Below, one piece after another: positions 27,027 through 36,434 of a stretch of 64,000 nucleotides of DNA (its first letter is position 1; each line of letters opens with the position of its first letter). The stretch comes from JAHEEL01 sp963785245 (GTDB taxonomy: Bacteria > Actinomycetota > Acidimicrobiia > Spongiisociales > UBA5794): NCBI GenBank assembly GCA_963785245.1, contig CAWAUO010000017.1, positions 62,001 through 126,000 on the forward strand. Direction: 5' to 3'. The translations under genes and the position numbers were made by a program. Under the pieces are notes generated by a model. It saw only the letters and a program-made list of their open reading frames with translations, was not told where the DNA came from and searched no databases.

Positions 27027-28745
27027 ATGCACGTAGCTAGGCCGTGGATACCGACACGGGAGGCGGTTCATGTGCCGTGGTATGCCACGGCCGCTTTCGT
27101 GGTGATCGTCATCGCGGCTGTGGCTGCCGTGTTTGGTGGGCCGAGTGTCGCGCGCAATGTCGCTCCGATCGGCATCCTGGTCGGCGACGCCGTTGCGGGC
27201 GTCATCTTCGTCCGCCGTTCCAGGCATCTCCGCGGTGCCGAGAGGCGAGCATGGACCTTGGTGGGTGTCGGCCTTGCAACGGCTTCAACTGGGATCGCCA
27301 TCCTCGCTCTGCAGGAAGTGGTCTTCGGAGACACTCCGACATTCGGCATCTCCGACGTCTGCTTCATCATTGGCTACTTGGTAATCCTCCTTGGCATTGC
27401 ATCCCTTCCCCACACCGACGGCGACCCACTCCAGCGGACCCGCATCGCGCTGGATGGGGTCATCGGGGCGGTGTCGATCGGTGCGTTGTCGTGGGTCTTC
27501 ATCCTCGAGCCGATCATGGTCGGATTGGACGATGCGCCCCTCACCGATCGCATCTTTGGAACTCTGTATCCGCTCGTCGATGTTGCCGTCATCATCGTTG
27601 TGATGATTGTCACCATTCGGAGGTCGGCGCTGCGATTCGACCTCCGCTTGTTCCTGTTTATCGGCGCCGTCCTCCTCCAGGGGATCGCTGATGTGAGCTA
27701 CCTCGTGGAAGGGGCTGGCAGGAACTTCGCGGAAGCCGAACCTCTCTTTGTTGCCTATCTCGGTGCCGCCGCCCTGTTCCTGATCACAGGTCTTGTGGTG
27801 GATCGCGAACCTCCCGCGAGGGAGTATGCGGACCGTCGAGTCCCCTTCTGGACGATGCTGATCCCGTACACATTCGCAGCGGTGATGGTCTCGGTATTGA
27901 GCATCGAGATCTGGGAAGGGACGATCACATCAGGGGACCGCGTTCTCCTGGTCGCCACGATTGCGGTCGCCATACTCGTCATTGCTCGTCAAGGCATTTC
28001 CATTCGCGAGAATCGGAGGGTCGTCGAGCGCGAGCGTTCCGATCTCGTTTCCTCGATCTCTCACGAACTCCGAACTCCGCTGACCGCGACGGTTGGTTTT
28101 GTAGCGATTCTGCAGGAAGACCCGAAACTCGACCTTGCAGACCGGATCGAGATGATCGATGTCGTGATGGAGCAGACGGCGTACCTTGAGCGTATCGTTC
28201 AGGATCTGCTCCTGCTTGCTCACGACGAGCCAGGCCAGATGACGCTCAGGACGGCCGAGTGGCGTATCGAACCGCTCGTCGAGAGCGCGATCATCTCATC
28301 GGGGATCGGCCGTGGTGGTGTTGAGACGGAGGTTCAACCAGGTCTCACTGCAGTCGTGGACGCAGATCGTGTCCAACAGATTCTGGTGAACCTGTTGTCC
28401 AACGCGCGCCGCTACGGCGGGGACGAGACTGCCGTGGTGGCACGGGTGGTCAACGGTCGCCTGGTCATCGAGGTACATGACTCCGGTCCCGGGGTACCAA
28501 AGAAGTACGAGCTGACGATCTGGGATCGATTCGAACGAGGCCCCAATCGCTACAACGCGGTCGTCCCCGGTACAGGAATTGGGCTCGCCATGGTGAAGAA
28601 CATCGCGGTGGCACACGGTGGTCGGGCGTCGTACCGGAAGTCGGAACGCCTTGGCGGTGCATGCTTCGTGGTCGAGTTCGCAGTCGAGGTAGCGGAACCG
28701 GAACCGATCGCCATCGTACAACAGAGCACGATGGCGATCGGCTGA
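27027..28745 (+). CDS. Membrane sensor histidine kinase (orphan)
   Basis: A 572-aa kinase. The first about 325 residues are eight or nine membrane helices without an obvious extracellular sensor loop. The H-box SSISHELRTPL has His346. The ATPase domain shows an N-box NLLSNARRYGG, G1 DSGPGVP and G2 GTGIGLAMVKNIA. No response regulator lies beside it, so its partner is elsewhere. It follows the aminotransferase by 38 bp on the same strand and may be co-transcribed. The membrane part may sense a lipid or a membrane state, which is inference only. Confidence 0.92.
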   Translation: MHVARPWIPTREAVHVPWYATAAFVVIVIAAVAAVFGGPSVARNVAPIGILVGDAVAGVIFVRRSRHLRGAERRAWTLVGVGLATASTGIAILALQEVVFGDTPTFGISDVCFIIGYLVILLGIASLPHTDGDPLQRTRIALDGVIGAVSIGALSWVFILEPIMVGLDDAPLTDRIFGTLYPLVDVAVIIVVMIVTIRRSALRFDLRLFLFIGAVLLQGIADVSYLVEGAGRNFAEAEPLFVAYLGAAALFLITGLVVDREPPAREYADRRVPFWTMLIPYTFAAVMVSVLSIEIWEGTITSGDRVLLVATIAVAILVIARQGISIRENRRVVERERSDLVSSISHELRTPLTATVGFVAILQEDPKLDLADRIEMIDVVMEQTAYLERIVQDLLLLAHDEPGQMTLRTAEWRIEPLVESAIISSGIGRGGVETEVQPGLTAVVDADRVQQILVNLLSNARRYGGDETAVVARVVNGRLVIEVHDSGPGVPKKYELTIWDRFERGPNRYNAVVPGTGIGLAMVKNIAVAHGGRASYRKSERLGGACFVVEFAVEVAEPEPIAIVQQSTMAIG

Positions 28746-28778
28746 TCGATTGCCCCCTCCCGTCGGGTTCGGCGGCGG

Positions 28779-31352
28779 CTAGAGCGACCTGAACCCGAGG
28801 GCGTCACCGTCGACGATCACCGCGATCGTGTCACCGTCCCGGAACGTACCGTCCAGGAGTGCCAGCGACAGCGGATCGGCGATCGCCGTCTGGAGCAGGC
28901 GCTTCAGCGGCCGCGCTCCGTAGACCGGGTCGTAGCCGTTCTCGGTCAGCCAGTCGGCTGCCTCGGCCGACAGTTCGAGTGTGATGCGCCGGTCGGCGAG
29001 TCGTCCCGTGAATCCGCTGAACTGGATTGCGGCGATCTCGCGCAGGTTCTCCTTCGACAGTCGGTGGAAGACGATGACGTCATCGATCCGGTTGAGGAAC
29101 TCCGGGCGGAAGTGCGCCCGGACCGCGTCCATCACGCGGTCTCGGATTACCTCTTCAGGCAGGTCCGGATCGATGAACTCCGATCCGAGGTTGGAGGTCA
29201 TGATCAACACGGTGTTCGAGAAGTCAACGGTGCGGCCCTGCCCGTCGGTCAGGCGACCGTCGTCGAGCAACTGGAGCAACGTGTTGAACACGTCCGGGTG
29301 CGCCTTCTCGACCTCGTCGAGGAGGATGACGGCGTAGGGGCGCCTCCGGACCGCCTCGGTGAGTTGGCCCCCCTCGTCGTACCCGACGTATCCCGGAGGC
29401 GCGCCGATGAGGCGGCTCACCGAGTGCTTCTCCATATACTCCGACATGTCGATACGGACCATCGCCCGCTCGTCATCGAAGAGGAAGCCCGCAAGGGCAC
29501 GTGCAAGCTCGGTCTTGCCGACACCGGTCGGTCCCAGGAACAGGAACGAGCCGATGGGACGGTTCGGATCGGACAGGCCCGCCCGTGACCGCCGGATCGC
29601 GTTGGCGACCGACGACACCGCGTCGTCTTGTCCCACGACGCGCTCATGAAGGTGGTCTTCGAGTCGCACTAGCTTCTGGACCTCACCCTCCATCAACTTC
29701 GAGACCGGGATACCGGTCCAGCGGCTGACGACCTCTGCAACATCCTCGTCGTCGACCTCTTCCTTGAGCATCTTTGTGTGGGCTTGGAGGTCCTCGAGCC
29801 TCACCTGGCGGTCGGAGAGTTCACGCTCCAGGTCCGGGAGGGTCCCGTACCGAAGCTGCGCTGCCTGTTCGAGATCGCCGTCACGCTCCGCGCGATCCGC
29901 CGATGCCCGCGTCTCCTCGATCGAGTGCTTTGTGCCGCGGATGCCGTCGATGGCGTCCTTCTCGAGCTGCCAGTGAGCGCTGAGCGTGTCCAGGTCTTCC
30001 CCCAGATTTGCGAGTTCCTGCTCGATCGCGTCGAGTCGGGCACGCGACGCGTCGTCGGTCTCCTTGGTCAGCGCCTGACGCTCGATCTCGAGCTGGCGAC
30101 GGCGACGCGTCAACTCATCGATCTCCTCCGGCATCGAGTCGATCTCGATCCTGAGGCGCGATGCGGCCTCGTCGACCAGGTCGATCGCCTTGTCCGGGAG
30201 CAAGCGTCCGGTGATGTAGCGGTCGGACAACACCGCCGCGGCGACGAGGCCGGCATCGGTGATTCGCACCCCGTGGTGCACCTCGTAGCGCTCCTTGAGT
30301 CCACGCAGGATGCCAATCGCGTCCTCCACCGATGGGGGCTCGACCAGTACGGGCTGGAAGCGCCGCTCCAACGCCGAGTCCTTCTCGATGTACTTGCGGA
30401 ATTCGTCGAGCGTGGTCGCTCCGATGAGGCGTAGCTCGCCTCGGGCCAGCATCGGCTTCAGCATGTTCGAAGCGTCCACCGAGCCTTCCGAGGCCCCTGC
30501 ACCGACGATCGTGTGCATCTCGTCGATGAACGTGATGATGCGGCCTTCCGCAGCCTGGATCTCTGCGAGGACGGCCTGGAGGCGCTCCTCGAACTCGCCG
30601 CGGTACTTCGCGCCGGCGACCAGGCTGGACATGTCGATCGCGATGATGCGCCGGTTCTTCAGGCCCTCCGGCACGTCACCGTCGACGATTCGCTGCGCAA
30701 GGCCTTCCACGATGGCGGTCTTCCCGACACCGGGTTCGCCGATCAGCACCGGGTTGTTCTTCGTGCGGCGTGAGAGAACCTGGATGGTCCTGCGAATCTC
30801 CTCGTCACGGCCGATGACCGGATCGAGCTTGCCCTGCTGGGCGAGTTCGGTGAGGTTGCGTCCGTATTTGTCCAGGGGAGCGAAGGTGTCCTCCGGATTC
30901 TGCGAGGTAATCCGCTGACTGCCGCGAACGTCGGCGAGGACTCCGAGCATCGCATCCTTCGTCATCCCCAGTCCTCGGAGCAGGTCACCGACCGAGTCGT
31001 CGGATGCCGCGAGGGCAAGGAGGATGTGTTCGACGGACAGATAGTCATCCTTGAGGGCGCCCCGTTCTGCGTCGGCGCGGTCCAGGATCTCGAGGGTGGC
31101 AGGGGAGAACGAGACATCGCCACCGCCGACCACCGACGGGATGGCGGTGAGGGCGCGATCGAGCGGTCCGGTCACGTCCGTCGCGTGGATCCCGAGACCC
31201 GCCATGATCGGGTAGATGAGGCCGTCCGTCTGTGAGAGCAGACCGGCGAGGAGGTGGGTGGGTTCCACATACGGGTGGTTACGCTGCGTTGCGAGTTCCC
31301 GGCCCGCGAGCGTGGCTTGTTGCGATTTCTGCGTGAAACTGTTGAAGTCCAT
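28779..31352 (-). CDS. clpB: ATP-dependent disaggregase ClpB
   Basis: An 857-aa hexameric chaperone that re-solubilises aggregates with DnaK. Double Clp N domain (residues 1-150), AAA1 with GEPGVGKTA, the M-domain coiled coil (about 405-525: RRRRQLEIERQAL...), AAA2 with GPTGVGKTELA, and the C-terminal small domain. The M-domain distinguishes it from ClpA and ClpC. An ATG three codons earlier (31361) is possible. MDFNSFTQKS at 31352 matches typical ClpB starts. An HspR-like half-site lies upstream. Confidence 0.97.
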   Translation of the reverse strand: MDFNSFTQKSQQATLAGRELATQRNHPYVEPTHLLAGLLSQTDGLIYPIMAGLGIHATDVTGPLDRALTAIPSVVGGGDVSFSPATLEILDRADAERGALKDDYLSVEHILLALAASDDSVGDLLRGLGMTKDAMLGVLADVRGSQRITSQNPEDTFAPLDKYGRNLTELAQQGKLDPVIGRDEEIRRTIQVLSRRTKNNPVLIGEPGVGKTAIVEGLAQRIVDGDVPEGLKNRRIIAIDMSSLVAGAKYRGEFEERLQAVLAEIQAAEGRIITFIDEMHTIVGAGASEGSVDASNMLKPMLARGELRLIGATTLDEFRKYIEKDSALERRFQPVLVEPPSVEDAIGILRGLKERYEVHHGVRITDAGLVAAAVLSDRYITGRLLPDKAIDLVDEAASRLRIEIDSMPEEIDELTRRRRQLEIERQALTKETDDASRARLDAIEQELANLGEDLDTLSAHWQLEKDAIDGIRGTKHSIEETRASADRAERDGDLEQAAQLRYGTLPDLERELSDRQVRLEDLQAHTKMLKEEVDDEDVAEVVSRWTGIPVSKLMEGEVQKLVRLEDHLHERVVGQDDAVSSVANAIRRSRAGLSDPNRPIGSFLFLGPTGVGKTELARALAGFLFDDERAMVRIDMSEYMEKHSVSRLIGAPPGYVGYDEGGQLTEAVRRRPYAVILLDEVEKAHPDVFNTLLQLLDDGRLTDGQGRTVDFSNTVLIMTSNLGSEFIDPDLPEEVIRDRVMDAVRAHFRPEFLNRIDDVIVFHRLSKENLREIAAIQFSGFTGRLADRRITLELSAEAADWLTENGYDPVYGARPLKRLLQTAIADPLSLALLDGTFRDGDTIAVIVDGDALGFRSL

Positions 31353-31429
31353 GGTGTCCATTCCGTTGAAGTTCGAGGTCGCTCCTAGTTCAACACCAAG
31401 GGTGATGTGATTGTGCCAGAAAACTTGAG

Positions 31430-31450
31430 TCTTATACTATCAGTTTTCAA
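31430..31450 (-). promoter_or_regulatory. Degenerate HAIR-like site upstream of clpB
   Basis: On the minus strand an ACTCAAG half-site is preceded at the HspR (HAIR) spacing by a poor partner (CTTGAGT-N7-ACTCAAG is the consensus; only one half matches fully). A CTTGA/TCAAG pair also brackets a TATAAG. Actinobacterial clpB genes are often HspR-repressed, but the match here is partial. Confidence 0.3.
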
Positions 31451-31465
31451 GCCGTGGGGTGAGCG

Positions 31466-31936
31466 GTGACGTTCTCCGATCGCGGTGGGTGGTGGGTGCT
31501 TGCCCAACTGGGTCTGTTCGCGCTGTACGTCTACGCCCTCGTCGGGACCGACTCCCTCACCGAGGGCTTCGGACTCGGCTTTGCCCGTATCACCGGCGTC
31601 GTCACGCTGGTGATTGGCATCGGCATCGGGGCGTGGTCGATGGTCATCCTCGGCAAGGACCTCACGATCTTCCCGCATCCGGTGGAGGAGGCCACGCTCG
31701 TCGACGAGGGGCCGTACCGACTCGTGCGACACCCGATCTACTTCGGCGTCATCCTCGGCGCTGTCGGGCTGGCGCTCGCGTTCGCGAATCCGGCCACGGT
31801 GATCGTCTCGCTCGTGTTCATCCCGTTCTTCATGGCGAAGACCGGATTCGAGGAGGACCGACTCGTCGAGAACGTCCCCGGCTACCGGGAGTATCGATCG
31901 GCGATCCCGTACCGCATCATTCCGCGGGTCATGTAG
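31466..31936 (+). CDS. Isoprenylcysteine/phospholipid methyltransferase-like membrane protein
   Basis: A 156-aa protein with four membrane helices. The SAM-binding C-terminal motif of the ICMT/PEMT superfamily is clear: GPYRLVRHPIYFGVILG, then EEDRLVENVPGYREYRSAIPYRIIP. Bacterial members methylate small lipophilic acceptors, mostly uncharacterised. The start is GTG, divergent from clpB. A hairpin follows the stop. Confidence 0.87.
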   Translation: MTFSDRGGWWVLAQLGLFALYVYALVGTDSLTEGFGLGFARITGVVTLVIGIGIGAWSMVILGKDLTIFPHPVEEATLVDEGPYRLVRHPIYFGVILGAVGLALAFANPATVIVSLVFIPFFMAKTGFEEDRLVENVPGYREYRSAIPYRIIPRVM

Positions 31937-31960
31937 TCGCGCCCGGCGGAAATGCACGGA

Positions 31961-31981
31961 CCGCTTCGTGCGTTGAAGCGG
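31961..31981 (+). terminator. Hairpin after the methyltransferase gene
   Basis: CCGCTTC and GAAGCGG, a perfect 7-bp stem with a 7-nt loop, 24 bp after the stop. There is no T-run, so any termination would be weak. Confidence 0.45.
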
Positions 31982-32004
31982 CGAACCGACCAGGGAGCCG
32001 ACGA

Positions 32005-32289
32005 ATGCCGAAAGCCGTATGGAATGGAACCATTCTCGCCGAGAGCGACGACACCGTGATCGTTGACGGGAACCTCTACTTCCCGCGTGAATCGCTGAAC
32101 AGCGAGTTTCTCGCTCCGAGCGATCTCGAGAGCCGTTGCCCGTGGAAGGGCACCGCCGGATACTTCGATGTGAGCGTCGACGACCAGGCCAATCCGGGCG
32201 CTGCCTGGTTCTACGACGACCCGAAGCCGGGAGCCGCCGAGATCGCCGGTCGCGTCGCCTTCTGGCGCGGCGTGCAGATCGAGGCGTAG
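32005..32289 (+). CDS. DUF427 domain protein
   Basis: A 94-aa single-domain DUF427 protein: MPKAVWNGTILAESDDTVIVDGN, FPRESL, CPWKGTAGYFDV and AAWFYDDPKPGAAEIAGRVAFW are the family's conserved blocks. The fold is a small beta-barrel; no function is established. GGGAG lies before the ATG. Confidence 0.92.
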   Translation: MPKAVWNGTILAESDDTVIVDGNLYFPRESLNSEFLAPSDLESRCPWKGTAGYFDVSVDDQANPGAAWFYDDPKPGAAEIAGRVAFWRGVQIEA

Positions 32290-32331
32290 CCGCACGGGCG
32301 GTATCCTGACGGTCCGCTACCACGGAGCCAC

Positions 32332-32988
32332 ATGATCCCCCTCCGCATCATCGAGACCGACCGAGAGGATTTTGACGAACCGGTCGTCGAGATCTGGATG
32401 GAGAACGAGTTCGTCGGCATGGTCTTCTGGGATGGATCGTCGACGGTCGTCCAGATCTATCCCGCAGGCGAAGATGATGTGCACGACCTCGAAGTCCGCG
32501 ACCTGTTCCGCGTTCTGGAGATGGCCGAACGGATCGTCGACCCGTTGGCCTTCGACCAGGTTGACGGCTTGGTGCAGGTCGGAGGAGCGAGGGCGCAGGC
32601 GAAGCGCGAGGACGAAGCAGACGACTGGTCGGAAGAGGATCCGGCCACGGTCGACCTGCTTTCGGAGTTCGACCCGCTTGCCGCGTTCCGCTCTGAGGAC
32701 GGAGAAGGGTTCTTCCCGCGAGACGTAGCGTTGAACTTCGTGCGCCGCTGTCAGGAGTTGAGGCTCGCCGTCGTGGAGATGGAGGCGTTCGACCTCGTCG
32801 GCGGGGACCTGAAGGCCCGCCCGGGTCTCGAACTCGTCGTGCAACCGCAACCGGTCATGTCACCGGCCGAATTCCAGTCCTACGCGAACGCAACGGCGAC
32901 CGACCACCTCGACGGGTGGCCGCGCCGTGACACCCTCGTCGTCGCATTCGTCGTTCAGCAACTCGACGGCGAGACCATCGTCGCCTAG
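32332..32988 (+). CDS. Hypothetical protein
   Basis: A 218-aa acidic soluble protein that I do not recognise. The N-terminal 60 residues (IIETDREDFDEPVVEIWMENEFVGMVFWDGSS) look like a compact beta domain. A charged linker follows, then a second segment (FPRDVALNFVRRCQELRLAVVEMEAFDLVGG) with helical character. No membrane segment or signal. It follows the DUF427 gene by 42 bp and ends right at the left arm of a large inverted repeat. Confidence 0.7.
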   Translation: MIPLRIIETDREDFDEPVVEIWMENEFVGMVFWDGSSTVVQIYPAGEDDVHDLEVRDLFRVLEMAERIVDPLAFDQVDGLVQVGGARAQAKREDEADDWSEEDPATVDLLSEFDPLAAFRSEDGEGFFPRDVALNFVRRCQELRLAVVEMEAFDLVGGDLKARPGLELVVQPQPVMSPAEFQSYANATATDHLDGWPRRDTLVVAFVVQQLDGETIVA

Positions 32989-33119
32989 CGCCACGAACCC
33001 AGGGTTCTCCGCATCCCATTTGGCGCCGACAGCCCACAGAATCGGACCGATCGCGACGCGGTCTCATTCCGCGGGCTGTCGGCGCCATATACAAGGTGGA
33101 GAACCCTGGGTTCGTGGCG
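32989..33119. repeat. 131-bp inverted repeat (MITE-like or large hairpin)
   Basis: Outer arms of 22 bp (32989-33010 and 33098-33119) are perfectly complementary, as are inner arms of 14 bp (GGCGCCGACAGCCC at 33022-33035 and its complement at 33073-33086). Two 11-bp segments between them match at only about 5 positions, and the central loop is 37 bp. The whole behaves as one imperfect palindrome with 47-bp arms. It begins immediately after the stop of the preceding gene and could end transcription, but it is far longer than a normal terminator. Confidence 0.85.
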
Positions 33120-33162
33120 GGTGGTCGGGTAGCATCCCGGCATCCAAGCGAGAGGAAGACGC

Positions 33163-33699
33163 ATGCAGGCGTCCGTGTACAAGGAACTCAAGAGCTACTG
33201 GTGGCTGTTGCTCATATCCGGAGTCATCAGCATCTTCATCGGTGCTGCGCTGCTGTTCTGGCCGGGGAAGACGCTGACGGTGGTCGGCTTCCTGATCGGC
33301 ATCTGGATGCTCTTCTTCGGCATCATGCGGTTCCTGATCGCGCTCTTCGGGGGCGACTCGGACAGCCGGTGGGTGCTGGCGATCGTTGGTGTGGTCGGCA
33401 TCGTGCTCGGCATCGTCGTGATGCGGAACCCGTCCGAGACCATCGGCATCATCGTGCTCATCGCAGCGATCTTCTGGATCATCACCGGTCTCGTCGACGT
33501 GTTCCGTGGCATCGGAGACGGCGACATGGAGAACCGCGGATGGGTGATCGCCGGCGGCGTCATCGCGGTTCTCGCCGGCGCCGTCGTCCTCCTCTGGCCC
33601 GCGGCGTCTCTGACGGTGCTCGCGATCATCGCCGGTATCTATTTCATCTTCGACGGAATCCTGCAGATCATCGCCGGCTTCCAGGTGAAGAGCGCCTAG
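33163..33699 (+). CDS. HdeD family (DUF308) membrane protein
   Basis: A 178-aa protein with six membrane helices in three similar hairpins, a pattern of the DUF308/HdeD family (WWLLLISGVISIFIGAALLFWPGKTL, then GIVVMRNPSETIGIIVLIAAIFWIITGLVDVFRGI, then ALAG-type repeat). E. coli HdeD is linked to acid resistance at high cell density, but the function of actinobacterial copies is untested. GAGAGGAAG precedes the ATG. Convergent with the antiporter. Confidence 0.9.
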   Translation: MQASVYKELKSYWWLLLISGVISIFIGAALLFWPGKTLTVVGFLIGIWMLFFGIMRFLIALFGGDSDSRWVLAIVGVVGIVLGIVVMRNPSETIGIIVLIAAIFWIITGLVDVFRGIGDGDMENRGWVIAGGVIAVLAGAVVLLWPAASLTVLAIIAGIYFIFDGILQIIAGFQVKSA

Positions 33700-33713
33700 C
33701 AACCCGGACACTT

Positions 33714-34949
33714 TCAGTCGTCGGTGGCGGAAGACGCTTCAGGCGCGTCGTCAGCGATCGTCTCCTGGGCGGCAACCCATGCTGCGTACCGATTGGCGCC
33801 CCATGGTGCCGTTGCGCCGTGGAGCACGACGCTGAGGGTGACGGTGACGATGACCGCGGACACGATGACCTCGGATCCTGCCAAGCCGGTCTCTTCCACC
33901 AACAGGCCGGCGAAGATGATCGAGGCGAGACCTCGTGGTCCGAACCACCCGAGGTAGAGGACCGTCGGTGGTCGAAACTCCCTGCCGATCATCGAGATCG
34001 CGACCGGGATCATCCGGACGACGGTGAGGCTCAGAATCGCGTAAATCACGGTCGCTGTGGTGAATGCGGATTGACGGGGACCGAGGATGAATGCACCGAA
34101 GATCAAGAACGAGATCATCGTGAGGATGGTCCCCAGGTCCTCTCCGAACTCGCCAGACGAGTGGTCGAGGGGTTCGACGAGGCGACCGAACGCGTTCCCG
34201 CCAACGTAGGCGGCGATGAAACCGCTGCCGCCCATCTCGTCGGCAACGAGGAACGTCAGGAACGCCACGGCCACAACGGTGATCCGGACCCACACCGGTG
34301 CGATCCACGAGCGCCGAATGGCGTATCCGAGCGCCAGGGCTGCGCCGGCTCCGAGGCCAAGGCCGACGAGGACGCCAAAGCCGATACCCTCGATGAACAG
34401 CCCCCACAGGCTGCGCCCCTCCTCCGACTCACCGAGCGCGATGAGGAAGAGGATGATCGGGAGAGCGATCCCGTCGTTGAGGCCAGACTCAATCCCCAGC
34501 GCCTCGCGTATGCGGCTCGGGACGCTCGGATTCGTGACGACGGCCTTGCCAAGGGCCGCATCCGTGGGCGCGAGAATCGTTGCGATGAGTCCCGCCGCCA
34601 CGAGGCCAATCGCCGGGAACACGAGCGCCGCCCCGATCGTGCCGAGCACGATCGTCAGCGGCATCCCAATCGTCAGAAGCCGGATCGGCAGATCCATATC
34701 GGTCTCCCACGACTGTACGTGGACCTTGGTGGCGTCGGTGAAGAGCAGCAGCGCAAGCGTGAGTTCGAGAACCTCCCCGATACCGGACCCGTCGACCTGG
34801 ACCGTGTCGAGGACTCCGAACGCGTACCCGGCGACGCCGAGACCCACGAATACCATCGGAGCCGAGATGGGGGTCGTCGTCAACCGTTTCGAGACGAGCG
34901 CGTACGCGAACAGCGCCACCGCGGTGTAGATGATGAGTGTTGGGTCCAT
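33714..34949 (-). CDS. Cation:proton antiporter (CPA1/NhaP type)
   Basis: A 411-aa membrane protein with about 12 helices of the Na+/H+ exchanger domain. ATILAPTDAALGKAVV and SGLNDGIALPIILFLIAL contain the TD/ND pair typical of the ion site, and GGSGFIAAYVGGNAFG and GWFGPRGLASIIFAGLLVEE are further family blocks. It probably expels Na+ or K+ for protons. A short acidic C-terminus replaces the long regulatory tails of some homologues. It is 26 bp downstream of the hydrolase and may be co-transcribed with it. Confidence 0.92.
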   Translation of the reverse strand: MDPTLIIYTAVALFAYALVSKRLTTTPISAPMVFVGLGVAGYAFGVLDTVQVDGSGIGEVLELTLALLLFTDATKVHVQSWETDMDLPIRLLTIGMPLTIVLGTIGAALVFPAIGLVAAGLIATILAPTDAALGKAVVTNPSVPSRIREALGIESGLNDGIALPIILFLIALGESEEGRSLWGLFIEGIGFGVLVGLGLGAGAALALGYAIRRSWIAPVWVRITVVAVAFLTFLVADEMGGSGFIAAYVGGNAFGRLVEPLDHSSGEFGEDLGTILTMISFLIFGAFILGPRQSAFTTATVIYAILSLTVVRMIPVAISMIGREFRPPTVLYLGWFGPRGLASIIFAGLLVEETGLAGSEVIVSAVIVTVTLSVVLHGATAPWGANRYAAWVAAQETIADDAPEASSATDD

Positions 34950-34975
34950 TGGCTCTCGCTCGACCCGAGGCTAGT

Positions 34976-35950
34976 TCAGGAGGCGGGCGCCGATCCGGAC
35001 CGCGACAGCCGATCGAACGAGTCGGCGATCGCAGTAGCGAGCGCGGCCTTGTGGAACCACAGCAGCGAGGCGTGCCCACCGCCGATCCATCGCAACTCCG
35101 AACCCGGCCAGTGGGCGTGGAGGAGCTGCGTCGTGGCCGGAGGCACATACCCGTCCGACTTGGCCGAGACCAGCACGGCATGCTTGGCGTGATCGGGAGC
35201 GGGACGGTCGAGGACCGAGGCAGCGAGCAGGGCCTCCCGCAGCCGTGGCTCCGCGGTCTCCACACCACCGAGAGCGTCCCAGGCGATGCCGCCGCGCAGT
35301 GCTCCATCGAGGTAGACCGGCGATGGCGAGTAGGCAGCAGCCAGTGGCGCGGTCGCGACCGGGAACGGCATCGTGGAACTGACGAGCGCCGACATGTTCC
35401 CGCCCATCGAATAGCCGGCGACACCGGGCGTCTCGCCGCTCTCCCGAACGGTCGCCAGCAACCCCCGTCCTTCCATCACCGCCCCGATGCCCATGCGGAA
35501 GAAGTCGCTGACCGTTCGGATGGGCTGTCCGTCGAGGTCGTCCGGACGGCGGATTCCGTAGTACGGATTCTCGAGGACAAGGCTCCCGATCCCTCTCCGG
35601 GCAAGGCGCCGGGCGATCCCGAAACGGGCCCGCGAGTCGTGCTCGTTCCAGGCCGCCATCAGCACGACGGTCCGATCGGTTCCCTCAGCAGGAAGGACGC
35701 GAGTGACGGCTCCATGGTGGGCGTGGGCAGGCAGCATTTCGGCAGGACTCTCGAAGATGCCGACCGAGGTCACCAGACCGTCCTCGGCGGTCTCCGAGAC
35801 CCACTCGATCTGGACCGGGTCCGGCACGCCGGTTGGCACGGTGATGCTGTCAATCACCGAGAGATCGCCCCAGCCGTCGGTGAAGAACCGGAGGCGCTGC
35901 GGGCCGTGAGAGACGATCGCACCGCCGAGTTGGTCGATGGGGTGCCTCAC
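34976..35950 (-). CDS. Alpha/beta hydrolase, ABHD18 (DUF2048)-like
   Basis: A 324-aa predicted serine hydrolase. ENPYYGIRRPDDLDGQ and the nucleophile elbow GYSMGGNMSAL resemble the ABHD18/DUF2048 family. SAKSDGYVPP supplies a likely acid and GGGHASLLWF the His. No signal peptide. The substrate is unknown. The start (ATG at 35950) is divergent from the thioesterase gene at 36060. Confidence 0.8.
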   Translation of the reverse strand: MRHPIDQLGGAIVSHGPQRLRFFTDGWGDLSVIDSITVPTGVPDPVQIEWVSETAEDGLVTSVGIFESPAEMLPAHAHHGAVTRVLPAEGTDRTVVLMAAWNEHDSRARFGIARRLARRGIGSLVLENPYYGIRRPDDLDGQPIRTVSDFFRMGIGAVMEGRGLLATVRESGETPGVAGYSMGGNMSALVSSTMPFPVATAPLAAAYSPSPVYLDGALRGGIAWDALGGVETAEPRLREALLAASVLDRPAPDHAKHAVLVSAKSDGYVPPATTQLLHAHWPGSELRWIGGGHASLLWFHKAALATAIADSFDRLSRSGSAPAS

Positions 35951-36059
35951 GGTGTCGTCGCCTCCCGGCAGACGACGTCCGTTCGGGCGAGATCGATCAT
36001 CAGATGGACCATTCCTTCACCGTTCGGATCCGTGGGCAGAGCGGTACAGTCTGGTCCAT

Positions 36060-36434
36060 ATGGAAATCCAGATCGGCGCCACCGCATCGGTGACCCTCAC
36101 CGCGGGAGAATCGGACACCGCGATCGCTCTCGGGAGCGGCGACGTACCGGTTCTCGCCACGCCCCGCCTGATCGCGCTCCTCGAGGAGGCCGCCGTCGCC
36201 TCGATTGCAGACGGCCTCAGCGACGGCGAGACCTCCGTCGGCACACGGGTCGCCATTGATCACCTGGCAGCGTCCTTCGTCGGGGCAGCGGTGATCGCGA
36301 CCGCTGAGGTCGTGCGTACGGCCGGCCGATCCGTTTCGTTCCGACTCACGGCTCACGAAGGCGACCGGACGGTGGCAACCGGCGACCACACCCGCGTGGT
36401 TGTCGATCGGTTGCGGTTCCTGGGGACGGCCTAG
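36060..36434 (+). CDS. Hotdog-fold thioesterase (FlK-like)
   Basis: A 124-aa single hotdog domain like fluoroacetyl-CoA thioesterase FlK and related acyl-CoA thioesterases: VLATPRLIALLEEAAVASIAD with the catalytic Glu, then VGTRVAIDHLAASFVG with the active-site His, and VSFRLTAHEGDRTVATGDHTRVVVD. It probably hydrolyses a small acyl-CoA; fluoroacetate specificity is not implied. Its TAG overlaps the stop of the opposite zinc-ribbon gene (CTAG). Confidence 0.87.
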   Translation: MEIQIGATASVTLTAGESDTAIALGSGDVPVLATPRLIALLEEAAVASIADGLSDGETSVGTRVAIDHLAASFVGAAVIATAEVVRTAGRSVSFRLTAHEGDRTVATGDHTRVVVDRLRFLGTA

